A stretch of DNA of 64,000 bases from Corallium rubrum. Taxonomy: Eukaryota; Cnidaria; Anthozoa; Scleralcyonacea; Coralliidae. Numbering within the stretch: the stretch's first letter is position 1; the number at the start of each line of letters is the position of its first letter. The translations under genes were made by a program, and so were the position numbers. The stretch spans positions 186,001 to 250,000 of the forward strand of contig CAXIUP010000186.1 in NCBI GenBank assembly GCA_964035015.1. Reading direction: 5' to 3'. Positions 52,320 to 64,000 of this stretch are shown in pieces. A model generated the notes under the pieces. That model was not told the DNA's origin. It ran no database searches and saw only the letters and a list, made by a program, of their open reading frames with translations.

Positions 52320-53197
52320 AAGACAGTTTGAACATCGAACAGACCGTTTTGAGATGACGTTTTGACTGAACGCCACTTTTAAGCTCGTGCGTGATGGAAG
52401 GACTCTCCGCTTGCGTAGTACTTCATCAGTCTATAATCAGATATTTTACATGAAATAACGAAACAGTTCCAGATTATGAACACAAGACAAAAAGGAAGCA
52501 AAATTCCAAACATCTTACACTGTCGCTAATTGAATCTTCTTTCCCTATTCTGCTTTTCTTGGGTGATTGAGTTAAATCAATTGTGGATGATTGGCCCTTT
52601 TCTTCGCACTGGAATGTAGAACCTTTATTAACAATCTGAAGTGCGAATATATCTACCGTAACTTCATTGGGATGAAACTGAGTTAAGCAAGTAGGGGTCT
52701 TCCAGAGCAAAACCAGACTATACCTTGACGAGAGTTAGCCGAGAATCTCATCTTCACAATAACGTTTTTGATGTCAAATTTAAGGTATCGGACATGATGT
52801 CACAACACACGTTTTTGTGGCAAGTATAAAAGAACTATACAGATATTATTACCCAGCAATTATTCGTCTAACAGGCATAATTAATAAAAAATCAAACAAA
52901 TAAACATATTTTTCAAAGAACTTTATTAGACTATTAAACGTTTCGTTAATTGACCAGTAACATCATCAAAGTGATAATACACTAAATTTAAAACATTTCG
53001 GCTTTTAAACAACATAACAGGCGAGAAATTAAAAGGCGGGGTAGTATCAAGTATCAGATATGACTAGGGCTAAAATAACATTACAGGATCTCAGGCATTA
53101 AAACCTGGTTCACATATAGTTGTAATTGTTGTAATTCAGTCGGCGATAATGATTGCCGATTTTTATCGCAGTTACGTATGCGGGCGCGAGGTGACAT
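52320..53197. other. Unassigned sequence, possible repeat fragments
   Basis: CTGATGAAGTACTACGCAAG on the minus strand near 52436-52417 resembles the ends of dispersed repeats, but no ribozyme core follows. A weak exon-like frame lies at 52710-52474 on the minus strand. Nothing else was recognised. Confidence 0.3.
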
Positions 53198-53205
53198 GTT
53201 TGCTT

Positions 53206-54188
53206 CGGTCCTACTAATCACTGCCCGGGACTGCCCGAGACTGCCCGGGAGTATAAAATGACTTCCCGGGAGCTATAACTCGTTCCTTTATCCAGTAATT
53301 AATTATTTTTTTATAAATAATGTTGTTAACCGTATGTTTATAAAGGGAAACAAGATGGCAAGGTTGTCAACAGAGTATATCATTATGTGTGCCGTGTATT
53401 GGTTCGCCTCTTCCTTTTCATACACCTCCAGTTTTTTGCGAAGTCCAATTTTGCAGACATCTGATATTTTCTCTTACTGAGTGCATAAGGCTATCAAATT
53501 ATTTCATGTTATTCGATAGTTTTGGTGTCAGAATAATGAAAGAGAACGTCCGAAAGCCAGCACGCGGAAGTGCATTAGAATTTCAATTTCGTCAGTGGTC
53601 ATGGTCATGGTCATGCTGAAATTCCAATTTATTCGTTAAATACATGTTCAAGTTTCGTTTTTTATTGATTGTAACATCGTTCAGCTGATGTTTCACAGTG
53701 TTTATACTGTATAAACCTCGGTTTTCGGGTCTGGCATACTCTGAAAAAGGCTTTATTTCAGGACGGGTTTTTCTCCGAAGCACTCGGTTTCAAAAATAGT
53801 GGTGCTGTGGGAGACATTTCAGACTCGAGCTTCGCTCTTGGGCTATAATTAAATCGAAGGAAAACAACTCGTATTTATTCACCATATATAAAAATACATA
53901 TATACATTGCATGTATACAGTATTTAGTTAAGACTGCCGTTTGTTTTCATATATACGGCAAATCACAAACGGAAGCTTTCACTCTTAACATACAAATTGT
54001 CCTAACTTCTAACGGCTAACTGCTGATTTGGAACTGCAGTTTGCGGTGTGCCGTAAATGCGGATCTATTCTTTATTATATAAGGCATCTAATTAATATAG
54101 ATGTATACCGCCTCTCTGGCAGTCATGTTTTACTCCCGGGCAGTCTCGGGCAGTCCCAGGCAGTCCCGGGCAGTAATTAGTAGGACTC
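53206..54188. mobile_element. Non-autonomous DNA transposon with 8-bp duplication
   Basis: 983 bp flanked by GTTTGCTT (53198-53205 and 54189-54196). The ends are inverted over about 50 bp: GTCCTACTAAT, then repeated GGACTGCCCG units, then GGGAGTA. The interior is AT-rich and has no gene. The 8-bp duplication is typical of hAT, also of P and Merlin elements; the termini do not let me choose. Confidence 0.85.
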
Positions 54189-54842
54189 GTTTGCTTGGTT
54201 GCTTCTGCCTGCGTCTCTGTCTCTTGCTTTGCTTTCCTTTATATCTCAACCATAGGTCTAAATTTCCTGTATTAAAACGTTAACTGAAGATGTCACATCT
54301 AAGTCGAAGGCTACTCCTGGTTTTTGATATCACGTATCACTTTTCTGTCGCCAACAATCGAGGACAAGTGTTCCCATTAAAAGTTGACGCATCGGTGATT
54401 TTAGCCATAGTCATATCTGATACTTGCTAGCACCCCGCCTTTTAACTTCTCGTTTCTTTTGTTGTTTATTGTATAAAACCGAAATTTTGTGAATATAGTT
54501 TATCATCTCTTTGATGATGTTCCTGGTCAAGTATACGAATAATTTGCTGGGCAAGAATTTTATTACTCGATTAAGAAGTATAAAAGAAATCTGCATCAGT
54601 ACATGTCCAATACTGTCGAATTTTACAAATAGACACAAATTGCATGTTAATAAGTCGTAAAATCATGTCTGTTAACAGGTCGACATAAATAGTTTCACAA
54701 GTGAAGTCGTTAATCAAGGGCATAGGACAAAACATGGACTGGATTCATGCCCTCAAACAATGGACTCAAAAAAAATTGGAAATATAAAAATATATATGTA
54801 TTTATATATTTATTGTGATATTAACTGTTATGTTTTCGAGAA

Positions 54843-55708
54843 TTATTAGCACCTCACTATTGCGATACCAACCGCTATTGAACTAGCCTGCATCGCAGCC
54901 CAACTTTATTTTAAAGTCGGGCTGCGATGCAGGCTACTATTGAACGTGAACTCCGCAGGCAAAGCATGCCTTGCAAGTTTGGTTTTGCATGTGGGGCCTG
55001 CATGTCTCACTGTGCCTGGAGGTGATTTTAGCACATTATATATCTTTTCCGTTGTGAGTCAATATAGTAGTCTCACCGTCTCATATTATGCTCTCATAAC
55101 AAAAGGAGACATCGAACAGGAGTTGTGTTCTTGTGTGTTAATATAGTGGTCTGAGTGTGTTTTGGGGGAAAATGACCCCTCTGAAGATCTGGTGTATTTT
55201 GAACTGTTTTAGTTGATATGGGGGGAAATTGTCATGGTGACTTATTCACACACCCCATTTTCTGAATCACGTTTCCACCCCCTTTCTCAACTTAAAAACA
55301 CCCCGTGCTCTCAAGTTCAGATGGCTCTCATTTTTTTATATGCGCTATACAGTCGATAGTTTATTCACAATCATGCAAACCGAGATACAGTTTAATTTAT
55401 ATTCTACAGTGTTTATATCTTCCACAACTAAACTTTCATATCAAAGTTGTAGTGGTGGATATGAAATGTGAAACGTTGGATGACCGCACTGCGTGTGCGG
55501 TGCATTACTTGGTCGCGTACGTTAAAAGTCTGACTGCATATTGATCGTTGAATTGAACACAGTGGATCTTGATGCGCGCTTGTAATTTCACATGTCGCAT
55601 TGAAAAACACCTATTTCGTCTTTGTTTTGGAGGATGTGCAGCGCTGGTTTATTAAGCTTTTATAAACGTTCTATAGCGGTTGGTACCGCAATAGTGAGGC
55701 GCTAATAA
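54843..55708. mobile_element. Non-autonomous element with 42-bp inverted ends
   Basis: The left end TTAGCACCTCACTATTGCGA and the complement of the right end TTAGCGCCTCACTATTGCGG continue alike through TACCAACCGCTAT. TA duplications can be drawn at both ends. The interior is non-coding. A smaller foldback sits in its left part. Confidence 0.72.
54884..54936. mobile_element. 53-bp miniature foldback with 9-bp duplication
   Basis: TAGCCTGCATCGCAGCCC and its complement form a hairpin with a short AT loop. CTATTGAAC is present on both sides, as expected for a target duplication. The insertion splits the inverted end region of the larger element. Confidence 0.72.
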
Positions 55709-55774
55709 CTGAAACTAGCTTAGTTTGATCTCTAAACATAATACTCAACATTACAAGAGGTTCCAAATATTACC

Positions 55775-57784
55775 TTGCTAAGATTTGTCGCCTTTTGTAG
55801 AGCGACATGTTCATGGTGGGCCACAACCCATGACTGGTTCAGCGAACTTGACCCTACTGCTACAGTGGACGATTTAACGACATCTTTTACATCACATTTT
55901 GAGCAAGCAATTGACCGTATATTCCCTTCTAAGATGGTAAAATGCCACCATTCCGATAAACCCTGGGTAACACCAGCTATTAAAACCCTCATACGAGATC
56001 GACAGAAAGCATTCCATAGTGGGAACTCCCTTCTTTGGCATTCACTGAGACGCAAAGTTCAATATGAAATAGCGGAAAGGAAAAAGTATTTTTATAAGAA
56101 CAAAGTCCAGCATCTAAGGCACACCGACAGTCGTAGATGGTGGAAAATGGTAAATAAAATGTCCGGTAAACCTGAGAAAACTAAACCATTCTTCCTAGAA
56201 TGCAACGGGGAACCTCGGAACGACGAACAACTAGCAAGTGCCCTTAATGAATTTTACGTCTCTGTCAACACGGATATTCCGACACTCGATGTAAATTCTT
56301 TGTCTGCGTTCCTGCCGGCCAAAGACGACGTCTATACCGTCCAACCTTACGAAGTCTGTCAAAAGCTTTTGGCTCTTCAACCTCATAAAGCAACAGGGCC
56401 TGATAATATACCTAGTCGATTTTTAAAAGAGTTTGCTCACGTCCTGGCAGAACCAATTACCACCATTTTTAACGCATCGCTCTCCACTGGCGTTGTCCCG
56501 AGAATTTGGAAAGAGTCGAATATCATTTCAATCCCGAAGGTACAACAACCCGAAAGTGAAGAAGATACCAGACCAATATCTTTGACCTCCTGTCTTTCCA
56601 AAGTGCTGGAAGACTTTGTCGTTAGTTGGCTAATCGACGATGTCAAGGGAAAGATCGACCCCTGTCAATTTGGCAGTTTAAAAGGAACTTCTACCACCTA
56701 TTGCCTTCTTGATATGCTCCACTCCTGGCTCTCTTACTTGGACTCGTGCTTCAATGGTAAGCACATTCGCATCAGCTTTTTAGATTTCTCCAAGGCGTTT
56801 GACCGCATAGGATACAATATTCTTATAGAAAAACTGTTAGATCTGGGCGTTAGGCGGTCTTTAATACCCTGGATTATAAACTTTCTTTGTAACCGAAGAC
56901 AACGCGTTAAGTTTGGAGAAACTTTCTCAAGCTGGCTCCCTGTTACAGCTGGTGTTCCTCAAGGGACTAAACTTAGACCGATCCTGTTCCTTATTATGAT
57001 TAACGATTTGAGAGTTAACTCCCCAGACATGAAAATGTGGAAATTTGTAGACGACGTCTCATCCTCTGAAAACCTTACATCGAACAGTTCTTCTGTCACT
57101 CAATCAACTCTCGATTCTATCGATTTATGAGCATCTAACAATTGGATGAAACTTAATGCTAAAAAGAGTAAAGAGCTCCGGGTCTGTTTTCTTAAAGATA
57201 CCCCGCAGTTATCACCTTTGACAATTGATGGTCACCAGCTAGAAACGGTACGATCCCACAAAGTGCTAGGACTAATCATTCAAAATAATCTAAAATGGGA
57301 TGAGCAAATCCGTTCAATCGTCACGAAGGCATCCAAACGGTTATACATTCTTCGGGTACTATGCCGCGGAGGAGTCCCTTTTGCCGACCTTACCACGATA
57401 TATTACGCGCTCATTCGTTCTATTTTAGAATACTGCTGTGAGGTGTGGAATTACGCGATACCTCGCTTCCTGTCTGACGAACTGGAAAGAGTGCAAAAGC
57501 GTGCCATGCGCATAATTTTTCCCGGCCATTCATATGACGAATCCCTTCAATTAGCTAAATGTACAAGACTTAGCGACAGGCGAAAAGAAATTTGTATAAA
57601 GACCTTACAGAAGATAGCTAAACGTACAGGCCTCCCTTGCTGATCATGTGACACAGTCTAGAGCTTGTGCCCAACAATATTATATTAGAACTTTAAATAA
57701 TCTGTCACTGTATAAGTGCAGAACTGAACGTTTTAAAAACAGCTTTTTTCCAAGAGCAATTGCAGAACTGAATGCCATGAAATA
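55775..57784 (+). pseudogene. 5'-truncated LINE, reverse transcriptase and C-terminus
   Basis: RT motifs in order: KATGPDNIPSRFLKE, DTRPISLTSCLSKVLE, FLDFSKAFDRIGYN (motif A), GVPQGTKLRPILFLI, and FVDDVS in place of the usual YADD. The catalytic Asp pair is kept. A TGA at about 57128 sits where TGG would give the common W-ASNNWMKLN phrase. 57146-57643 continues the C-terminal domain. A one-base shift near 57640 leads to the final RFKNSFFPRAIAELN at 57784. The endonuclease is missing. Three lesions in all; inactive. CR1-like by motif flavour. Confidence 0.85.
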
Positions 57785-58389
57785 GTGGATGGAACCTAAC
57801 CTAGTTTAAATGGTTGAACATTCATTTACAATTAACGTAATTTTCATTTATTTTAGCTTAGTCATAATAACCCTGTAAATAATTTTTACCATATTAGTCA
57901 AATTTGATCTTGTAAACACATTTTCGCTGACATATTTTAGATATATAAATAGAAACAAATACATGTATTTGAAAGTAATATTAAGAACATTGTTTACTCA
58001 AATAGAAGCAAACAATAATTCACAATTCATAAACTGTAAGACACTAAAAATGCTTACCCAAGATATTTTGATACCACGTTCAAACACTTGTGTAAATATT
58101 TAAGTGATAGGGCAAGGGAGTGGTATCCCCCTGGCCCCTAGTTGTTAGAGAAAATCAGTCAAGTTATGCAACAGCAACCTCAACCTCGGGCAAATATGTA
58201 TATAAATGTTGAATCCAAAGTTAAATTGTAGGAATGCAAATGTGGCTCACCTTTTAACTGTAACCTGGCTAACCAGGCCCGGCTAACCAGGCCAGGCTGA
58301 TTCTTTCTGCTGGAATATTCTAATTACTGTAAGCAGTTCTTTACATGAAGTACGATAAGCTACTTAATGGCATAATTTCTTTTGTTTAG
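57785..58389. other. LINE 3' end and unassigned AT-rich sequence
   Basis: The first 180 bases are probably the untranslated tail of the LINE. GGCTAACCAGGCC is repeated at 58265-58295. No gene was recognised. Confidence 0.4.
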
Positions 58390-59270
58390 ACCCTTTTGCC
58401 AAGTCAAGAAAAGTTTTTTTTAAAGACAGCACTATTCCATTTGATGGAAGCCATTTCTTTGTGATTGCCACAAAAGTATTTGATTGTCGCCATGGCCAGA
58501 CAGGAAAAAGGCATTCAAAAAGAAATTGGCACAACAAAAGGTAGTGACTACTGTACATGCATGTGACCAATGTGACCTGGTTTACAATGTGTATACTGAA
58601 GTATCACTTGAATGTTACAGTAGTAGCAACGCAATAACTACAATTACAAAAAAAAATTAAAAAGGAATTGAAGAAATAAAATATTGCACCCTTATTATTG
58701 CACACATTTCAGTGTTAACATTGGTTTGAAATTATTATTCTGAAATTGTTGCTTAACAGAAATAAGAAAAACTAATTAATTATAAATCTTACTGATAATG
58801 TTCTTTAGCTTACATGTAAACGTTTTTCTCATTTCAGACTGAAGATCACATATTTAAAAAACAACGATTCCTCCCACAAAATACAATTAAGTTTGATTGT
58901 CCAGCTAATATTCACCTTTCAGAGGTGATCAAATTCCCAGAGGTAAAGGTACAGCATTCAATATATAATTTTTAGAACATTTTTTCCGTTCCCCCAACAA
59001 CCAGTCAAATTATTGGTAATGTGCTGCAGTGTAGAAATGGGTTTACTGCAAAAATACTCATAAGGAGGGAACACCCTAATTTTTTTCTATCTGATGGAAG
59101 ACTTCACTGATGAGTATTTTCGTTGTACAACAACCTTTCAATATAATTTTTTTTATTTGTATGACAAGACAAATTGATGTCTTATAAACACTTTATATAG
59201 ATCAGAGAAGATACAGCACGGTTAAGAAGGGACATGTCAGAAAAATTAAAGCAGCTAATTGGTCAAAATA
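58390..59270 (+). CDS. Exons of an unidentified repeated gene (partial)
   Basis: Three exon candidates: 58390-58540 (acceptor TTTTGTTTAG, donor GTAGTG) with PFDGSHFFVIATKVFDCRHG; 58838-58940 (acceptor CATTTCAG, donor GTAAAGG) with CPANIHLSEVIKFPE; and 59201 to about 59270 (acceptor TTATATAG) with IREDTARLRRDMSEKLKQ. The second and third join in frame. The first does not join directly to the second, so an exon may be missing or a base lost. The CPA-I-h--EV--FP phrase recalls a cnidarian repeated gene family. The third exon runs into a short tandem repeat, which suggests truncation. Confidence 0.45.
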
Positions 59271-59280
59271 GAAAATGTAT

Positions 59281-59400
59281 AATGCGTTATGCGTTATGCG
59301 TTATGCGTTATGCGTAATGCGTAATGGTTAATGTATATTAATGTATATTAATGTATATTAATGTATATTATATATAATATATATTAATATATAATATATT
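59281..59400. repeat. Short tandem repeats (GCGTTAT)n and (ATGTATATTA)n
   Basis: Six or so 7-bp units are followed by AATGTATATT units. They border the broken gene to the left. Confidence 0.85.
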
Positions 59401-59462
59401 TAACAATTAGACAACGAGCGGACATTACATATTTGCAAACTTCGCAAAATATTTCAACAGTA

Positions 59463-59836
59463 CTAATAAAAAAAAGTTCGCAAGATATTTGCATCTGTAT
59501 ATTGATTTTTGTTACTAATAAAAAAAAGTTCGCAAAATACGAAACTTTCGCATTTTGCGACTTTTTCCATCCGTATATATGTATATAATTCCTTACTACA
59601 AATAAAAAAAAGTTCGCAAAATACGAAACTTTCGCATATTGCGACTATTTCCATCCGTATATAATTCCTTACTACTAATAAAAAAAAGTTCGCAAAATAC
59701 GAAACTTTCGCATTTTTCGACTTTTTCCATCCGTATATAATTTCTTACTACTAATAAAAAAAAGTTCGCAAAATACGAAACTGTCGCATCTTGCGACTTT
59801 TTCCATCCGTATATAATTTCTTACTACTAATAAAAA
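59463..59836. repeat. 77-bp tandem repeat
   Basis: Five units of about 77 bp, each containing AAAAAAAGTTCGCAAAATAC, GAAACTTTCGCAT, GCGACTTTTTCCATCCGTAT and ATAATTCCTTACTA. The first unit is the most diverged. Each has an inner inverted pair (TTCGCAAAATACGAA). Minus-strand frames through it are artefacts. Confidence 0.9.
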
Positions 59837-60159
59837 GAGGTTCGCAACGCGTATTTCTGTCTGTTGATATTGAGACCGACATAGAAACGCAATTATTGTA
59901 CAAAAATAGGTACGCAATACGTACATGCGTACTGGTATTTGGCTTGCAAACAAAACAACGTAAATATGCAATGATCATGCAAACACAGTAAGGTATACTA
60001 AAATATAAGAACAGAAACTGGCCCATTTAATGCGATGAAAAGATATTACAAAATGTAGCTCATGGCTGCTGTGGTCGTATTAAGAGGTTCGTATATGATA
60101 CATAGAACATAGTAATATACAATAGGTTACATTTATTAAGAGCGGAAGAGAAATTTAAG

Positions 60160-61640
60160 ATTGTAAACAAAAGCTCAAAGGTGTTTAGCGTCTGAAGCGA
60201 CTGCCCGAATTAGTTTAATTGAAAGCTAATATTTCGCTTACTATAGCTCAGAGCTTTACAAAATTTACGAAGAATGGTATTACGAATATGTTCTGTGCGA
60301 AAAGTTTTAAAAAAGCTACGGTGAAATGTATCTAGCGGATAATAAGTTTTACGGAGATGTCTGGCCATGACTGAGTAGGCCGTGGCGCTTTTAACTTTAT
60401 TTCATGTACATTCATATTGCGATTCAGTTACAACATCATCTTATTGATTCTATTTGCGCAAAATTTTTACTAAACTGTAAGCAATAGTTTTCGAAATATT
60501 GGTTAACAGTCAGCTCAACCATCAAGGTCGGAGGTCAGGTTTCCAGATATTGGAAGTCTGACTCTGATTGGTCAACAATTGAAAACCCGAACGGACGACT
60601 GCGAAGGCAATCTCGTACCCAGCGCCTTTGCTGGCACGCAAACGAGCATGTCGGTGAAGGCTCTGCGCACGAGATTGCTGCAAAGGTGACTATTGCCCAC
60701 CTCGCTATTTCGGCCGTGGGGACGAGGTTGGGACTGAGCGTCGGTCGTTATGTGAAATTTGTTAATTATTTGCTAATATCTTGAAAAGTTTAGCTTCAAA
60801 CTTCACGAAATTTACGCAGAATATTATTTTGACTAAATGTTTCTGCCCATGTAAATAAATATGCGTGAAAGTCAGTCAGTAATGCGTAGAAATTAAAGAT
60901 TGTAAACAAAAGTTCAAACGTGTACAGGGATTGTCTGGAGCGAACTAGTGTTTGGTTGAAAGCTATTTTACGGAGAATGGTATTAAACTAAACTAACTAA
61001 ACTAACTAAACTGAAATAACTTTTTATTTATACTGGATTACCCTATCAGTCCAATTCTAAACTGTTCTCCTGGGGGTCCAGTAAGGGTCATGGGAGGAGG
61101 TGGAGTACGCGGAGAAAACCTACGGTGTTTGGTAGACTCAAACTGGACTGGAAGCACTTTCAGGGCCACGGTGAATTTTTTGTATTATGTAACTGCATCG
61201 AGCAATTGCAGAGGTCAAAACCACGCGCGCAAACCATTGTGTATAAATTTCAAAATTTGCGCAATAATTTTGGAAAATTAAGGCTACAAGTGATGACAAA
61301 ATGTACTGGTAATAGCACATTGAGCTGAGGCTTGATCGTTCTAAGTAATATTTCGAAAGATATTGGTTCTAATTAGTAAAAAATATTGTGTAAATGAAAT
61401 TAATAAGATCATGATGTTGTAGCTGTGAATTGCAACTATATGAATACACTTAAATAAGGTTAAAAACGCCACTGCATGGAATATGAAGCTGAATATTATT
61501 GAAGTAGTGGAAGTCTGATTGTGATTGGTCAGTCGTTGGAAAGAAATTTGCCGCTCGAGTAGGCAGCCGGTAAGTTGGGGGAGTGAGAACTGAGAACGTT
61601 AGCTGACGTGCAGACGGACCCCCTACCGAAACCCGTTTCT
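60160..61640. repeat. Dispersed repeat copies
   Basis: Related segments recur in direct orientation. TTGTAAACAAAAG[C/T]TCAAA with GTTGAAAGCTA-like sequence is found at 60165-60235 and 60896-60975. GGAAGTCTGA with TGATTGGTCA is found at 60550-60575 and 61508-61530. They look like pieces of one ancestral non-coding repeat. No gene is seen. Confidence 0.5.
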
Positions 61641-62825
61641 CGTGAGGTTCCAGCACGCAGGCTATGAGGATGTATGCTATAACTGACAGGTGCAAAAGAG
61701 ACTACAATAATATCGGCCAGCCAATAACTATAAAATTACAGCAAATTATGTCTTCGCTGGGTATGTCTTTTATATCAACTTTAATGTTATGGGTAGCATC
61801 AAACCCTGTAAATGAAATAACACACTTCTTTTTTGTGCAGCTCTCGATTTCGCCGATGTACCAGTGTAATCGTTCACCCTCATCAATTTCTACATTTACT
61901 TTTCTTCCAACCAGACTAGAACCTATAAATTATTAATTATAGCTTTTAGCTACGACCAGAATATAAGTATATCATCTATAATAAAATTCGGTCTTGAAAT
62001 GTAATAAACAACTATGCGCAACATCTTTGCAACAACTTTTCTGAAACAAGTTTCTACTTTGAGTACCGAGTGTATTTTTTTTTACCTTTTGCTTGCTTGT
62101 TTCTTGCTTTAGTTTTCTCTGGTGGACCTTAGTAATCAGAACAAAAATAATATCAATTGCAATATCTAATTTACAAGACTGGTGATTTTGATATAACATG
62201 TTCACACACCTTCCCCAGGACACGTTCCCCAGGTGTTGTCGCTCATTTTTGTAAACGCTTTTGTGAACATGGCTGTTTATAAACAATAAAGAGAATATTT
62301 AATAACAATATTAATAATAACATCTTACAACATTCGATCCTACTGCATGGGCACAGCCAACATCTAATTTCTAACAAAATATCAATGAAAAAAACGACAA
62401 AGTAGTCACTGACTTAAATCATGAAAGCTGTTGGCAAGGACTAAAGTCTAGACATTGATACATCTTTACCGAAACACAACAAATAACAAAAATAGGCATG
62501 CTACGCGTGCATATGTCCACCGCGCAGTTGCATTGTTACCCCGATCGCGCCTTTTGCCTCCATTTTTCTCAAGAGCTTTTGCACGTACGTTTCGTATTTT
62601 GGAAATGTTTGCAGCAACAGAGGATGCCTCACATGGCATATACGAAAGACCTACGTCTAAACGAGAAAAGTTATAGAGTATTTGATCAATATCTATAAAA
62701 ATCTCCAAGTCAACCAAAAAGGATTCCTTGCGAACATGTGTGAAGTTATGACATATTATTCGGGGTTTATGAAAATGTTAAATAAACTGAATACGATAAA
62801 CTTGTTTATACTATTCAAATTACCT
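61641..62825. other. No recognised feature
   Basis: AT-rich sequence with short frames lacking motifs. It follows the 3' side of the minus-strand gene below and could contain its intron or terminal exon. Confidence 0.3.
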
Positions 62826-64000
62826 TTCTGAAGCTGACTGGCCGTTCGGGAAGGTTCTGTGCAGACAGCCTCGGTTAGATCATTTTGTAATTTGGTTGGA
62901 ATACCATGTGGGCTAGGTTTCTCGTGACTGTGATAAGTAGGTCTGTCAACTTCGTTAGAAATCGTTATGAGCCATCTCCTACGGTCTTCCGTTTCTGTTG
63001 GTGTGACATACACCAAGTTAACGGGACAGGGCCCTGTCACAACTAACTGCACTTTGGGACCATGCTTGCTACAGCGGTTAGCATGCTGCGCTCTAGAGAC
63101 TACATAATTACAATTACTAGTTTGACATCTTTTTACTCCTTGACAAACACCGCGTCGAATTGATACTTCTGTTTCTTTGCCATCAATAGCAATCATCTTG
63201 GTTTGGATGGTGGTACTTCCAATGGCCAGTTGACAGTCTCTCATCAAGAAGTCATCACATCCAGATTGACAGTCCCTCCAATTGTGGCATACCAGAATGT
63301 TAGCTCCATTTTGGTTACTGCTGCCAGTTTCTTCAAAACCAGGAAACATGTATTCCTCGGATTTGGTTATAGCTTTCCAGCTTTGAGAAGATGCCAGTAA
63401 TTCTCGGACCAAAGGAAGATATTGACGGCCACCACCTTTACTTCTGGCACCTACTGATTTCCCAACCTTGGACACCGGCAACTGATTTTTGTTATCTGGA
63501 AGTAACATTTCGCATGGTGCAGAAATTAAATGATTCCCATCAGCTGATACAAAGAATCTACGGCACATTCTGCCCACGCCCTCGAACTTGAATTGCATAA
63601 ACTTAATATCAAGAAATCCAAGCGCGATCAGTTGTTTGAGAAGAGTCTCTAAAACTTCCCTGGAGTTGTTGCTTGCCTTGGAATACGTTCTCGACACTTT
63701 GATCTTGCTGTTGTACTCCTCTGTTTTCACCCACTTCTCTCTCGTCCCTCTTAACCATGAGACAATCTAATGAATTAAATTTCTTGGTGTAAAACTCAGA
63801 AACTACATTCATTCTAAAAGGGGTTTTCCATAACATATATAATATACTTGAAGATTTGTCACGTGTCCGACATCCTTTTTCATGATCACCTACCTTTCGT
63901 TCAATTCTATCTGCAGGTATGCTTCTTGTATGGCATTAAGCATAAGTATTATGTCTTCCTTGGCGTTGTAGGAAGGATGTTCTCTTTTCCTTTTACAGCT
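62826..64000 (-). CDS. Repeated gene with Cys/His domain, partial, runs off the window
   Basis: Two exons on the minus strand. One enters from the right edge and ends near 63895 at a GTAGGTG donor (frame: KREHPSYNAKEDIILMLNAI). The second runs from a TTCATTAG acceptor near 63771 to a GTAATTT donor near 62826 and encodes WLRGTREKWVKTEEYNSK, then a central basic region. A Cys/His cluster follows (GVKRCQTSNCNYVV..ANRCSKHG, then CPVNLVYVTP..RRRW). I recall similar products in many copies in cnidarian genomes, perhaps from a transposon, but cannot name the family. No internal stops in the second exon. Confidence 0.5.

Noticed and set aside
52417-52436. Second hammerhead candidate (CTGATGA on the minus strand)
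   Set aside because: No stem II followed by GAAA within the required distance.

Overview
The window is eukaryotic, metazoan nuclear DNA that is almost entirely repeats and mobile elements. No rRNA, CRISPR array or bacterial operon is seen. Introns with GT..AG borders, LINE, BEL/Pao, Polinton and Tc1-like elements, and repeated gene families that I associate with corals and sea anemones suggest a cnidarian (inference; no host marker gene is present).

The centrepiece is an apparently intact Polinton/Maverick DNA transposon at 2339-19933 (17,595 bp). It has about 650-bp terminal inverted repeats and a perfect 6-bp target duplication (CAAATC at 2333-2338 and 19934-19939). It carries 18 ORFs with no internal stops: protein-primed DNA polymerase B, a chromodomain integrase, a double jelly-roll major capsid protein, a candidate minor capsid protein, a packaging ATPase, a deoxynucleoside kinase, a PD-(D/E)XK-type nuclease, a zinc-ribbon protein and several small membrane proteins. 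Left-half genes mostly run leftward; the integrase and capsid module runs rightward. Many start codons directly follow a TTAGTATA-like motif. A hammerhead-ribozyme-like core and a 20-bp tandem repeat lie beside polB. I recognise no adenain-like protease.

The Polinton landed inside an older, decayed gene (about 22212 to 2018, minus strand) that joins a transposase-like region to an OTU cysteine-protease domain. The OTU cysteine side lies right of the Polinton and the histidine side lies left.

22.3-31.6 kb: a (TAGAC)n array is split at a TA by a 2.7-kb composite element. It has 242-bp repeats at both ends and holds a broken HUH-Rep/helicase gene and a Tc1-like DD34E transposase fragment. Next comes a 10-bp AATGATGTNN satellite invaded by two foldback elements and a LINE.

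32.7-38.0 kb: a decayed BEL/Pao retrotransposon on the minus strand. 39.6-41.6 kb: a decayed repeated gene on the minus strand.

42.45-51.87 kb: a candidate large element with inverted ends, a TA duplication, and a multi-exon gene with a possible PIN/XPG-like nuclease region and a Cys-rich tail.

51.9-64 kb: a perfect 140-bp-arm palindrome with a tRNA-like B box, two non-autonomous DNA transposons (one with an 8-bp duplication), a 5'-truncated LINE, exons of two unidentified repeated genes, and a 77-bp tandem repeat.
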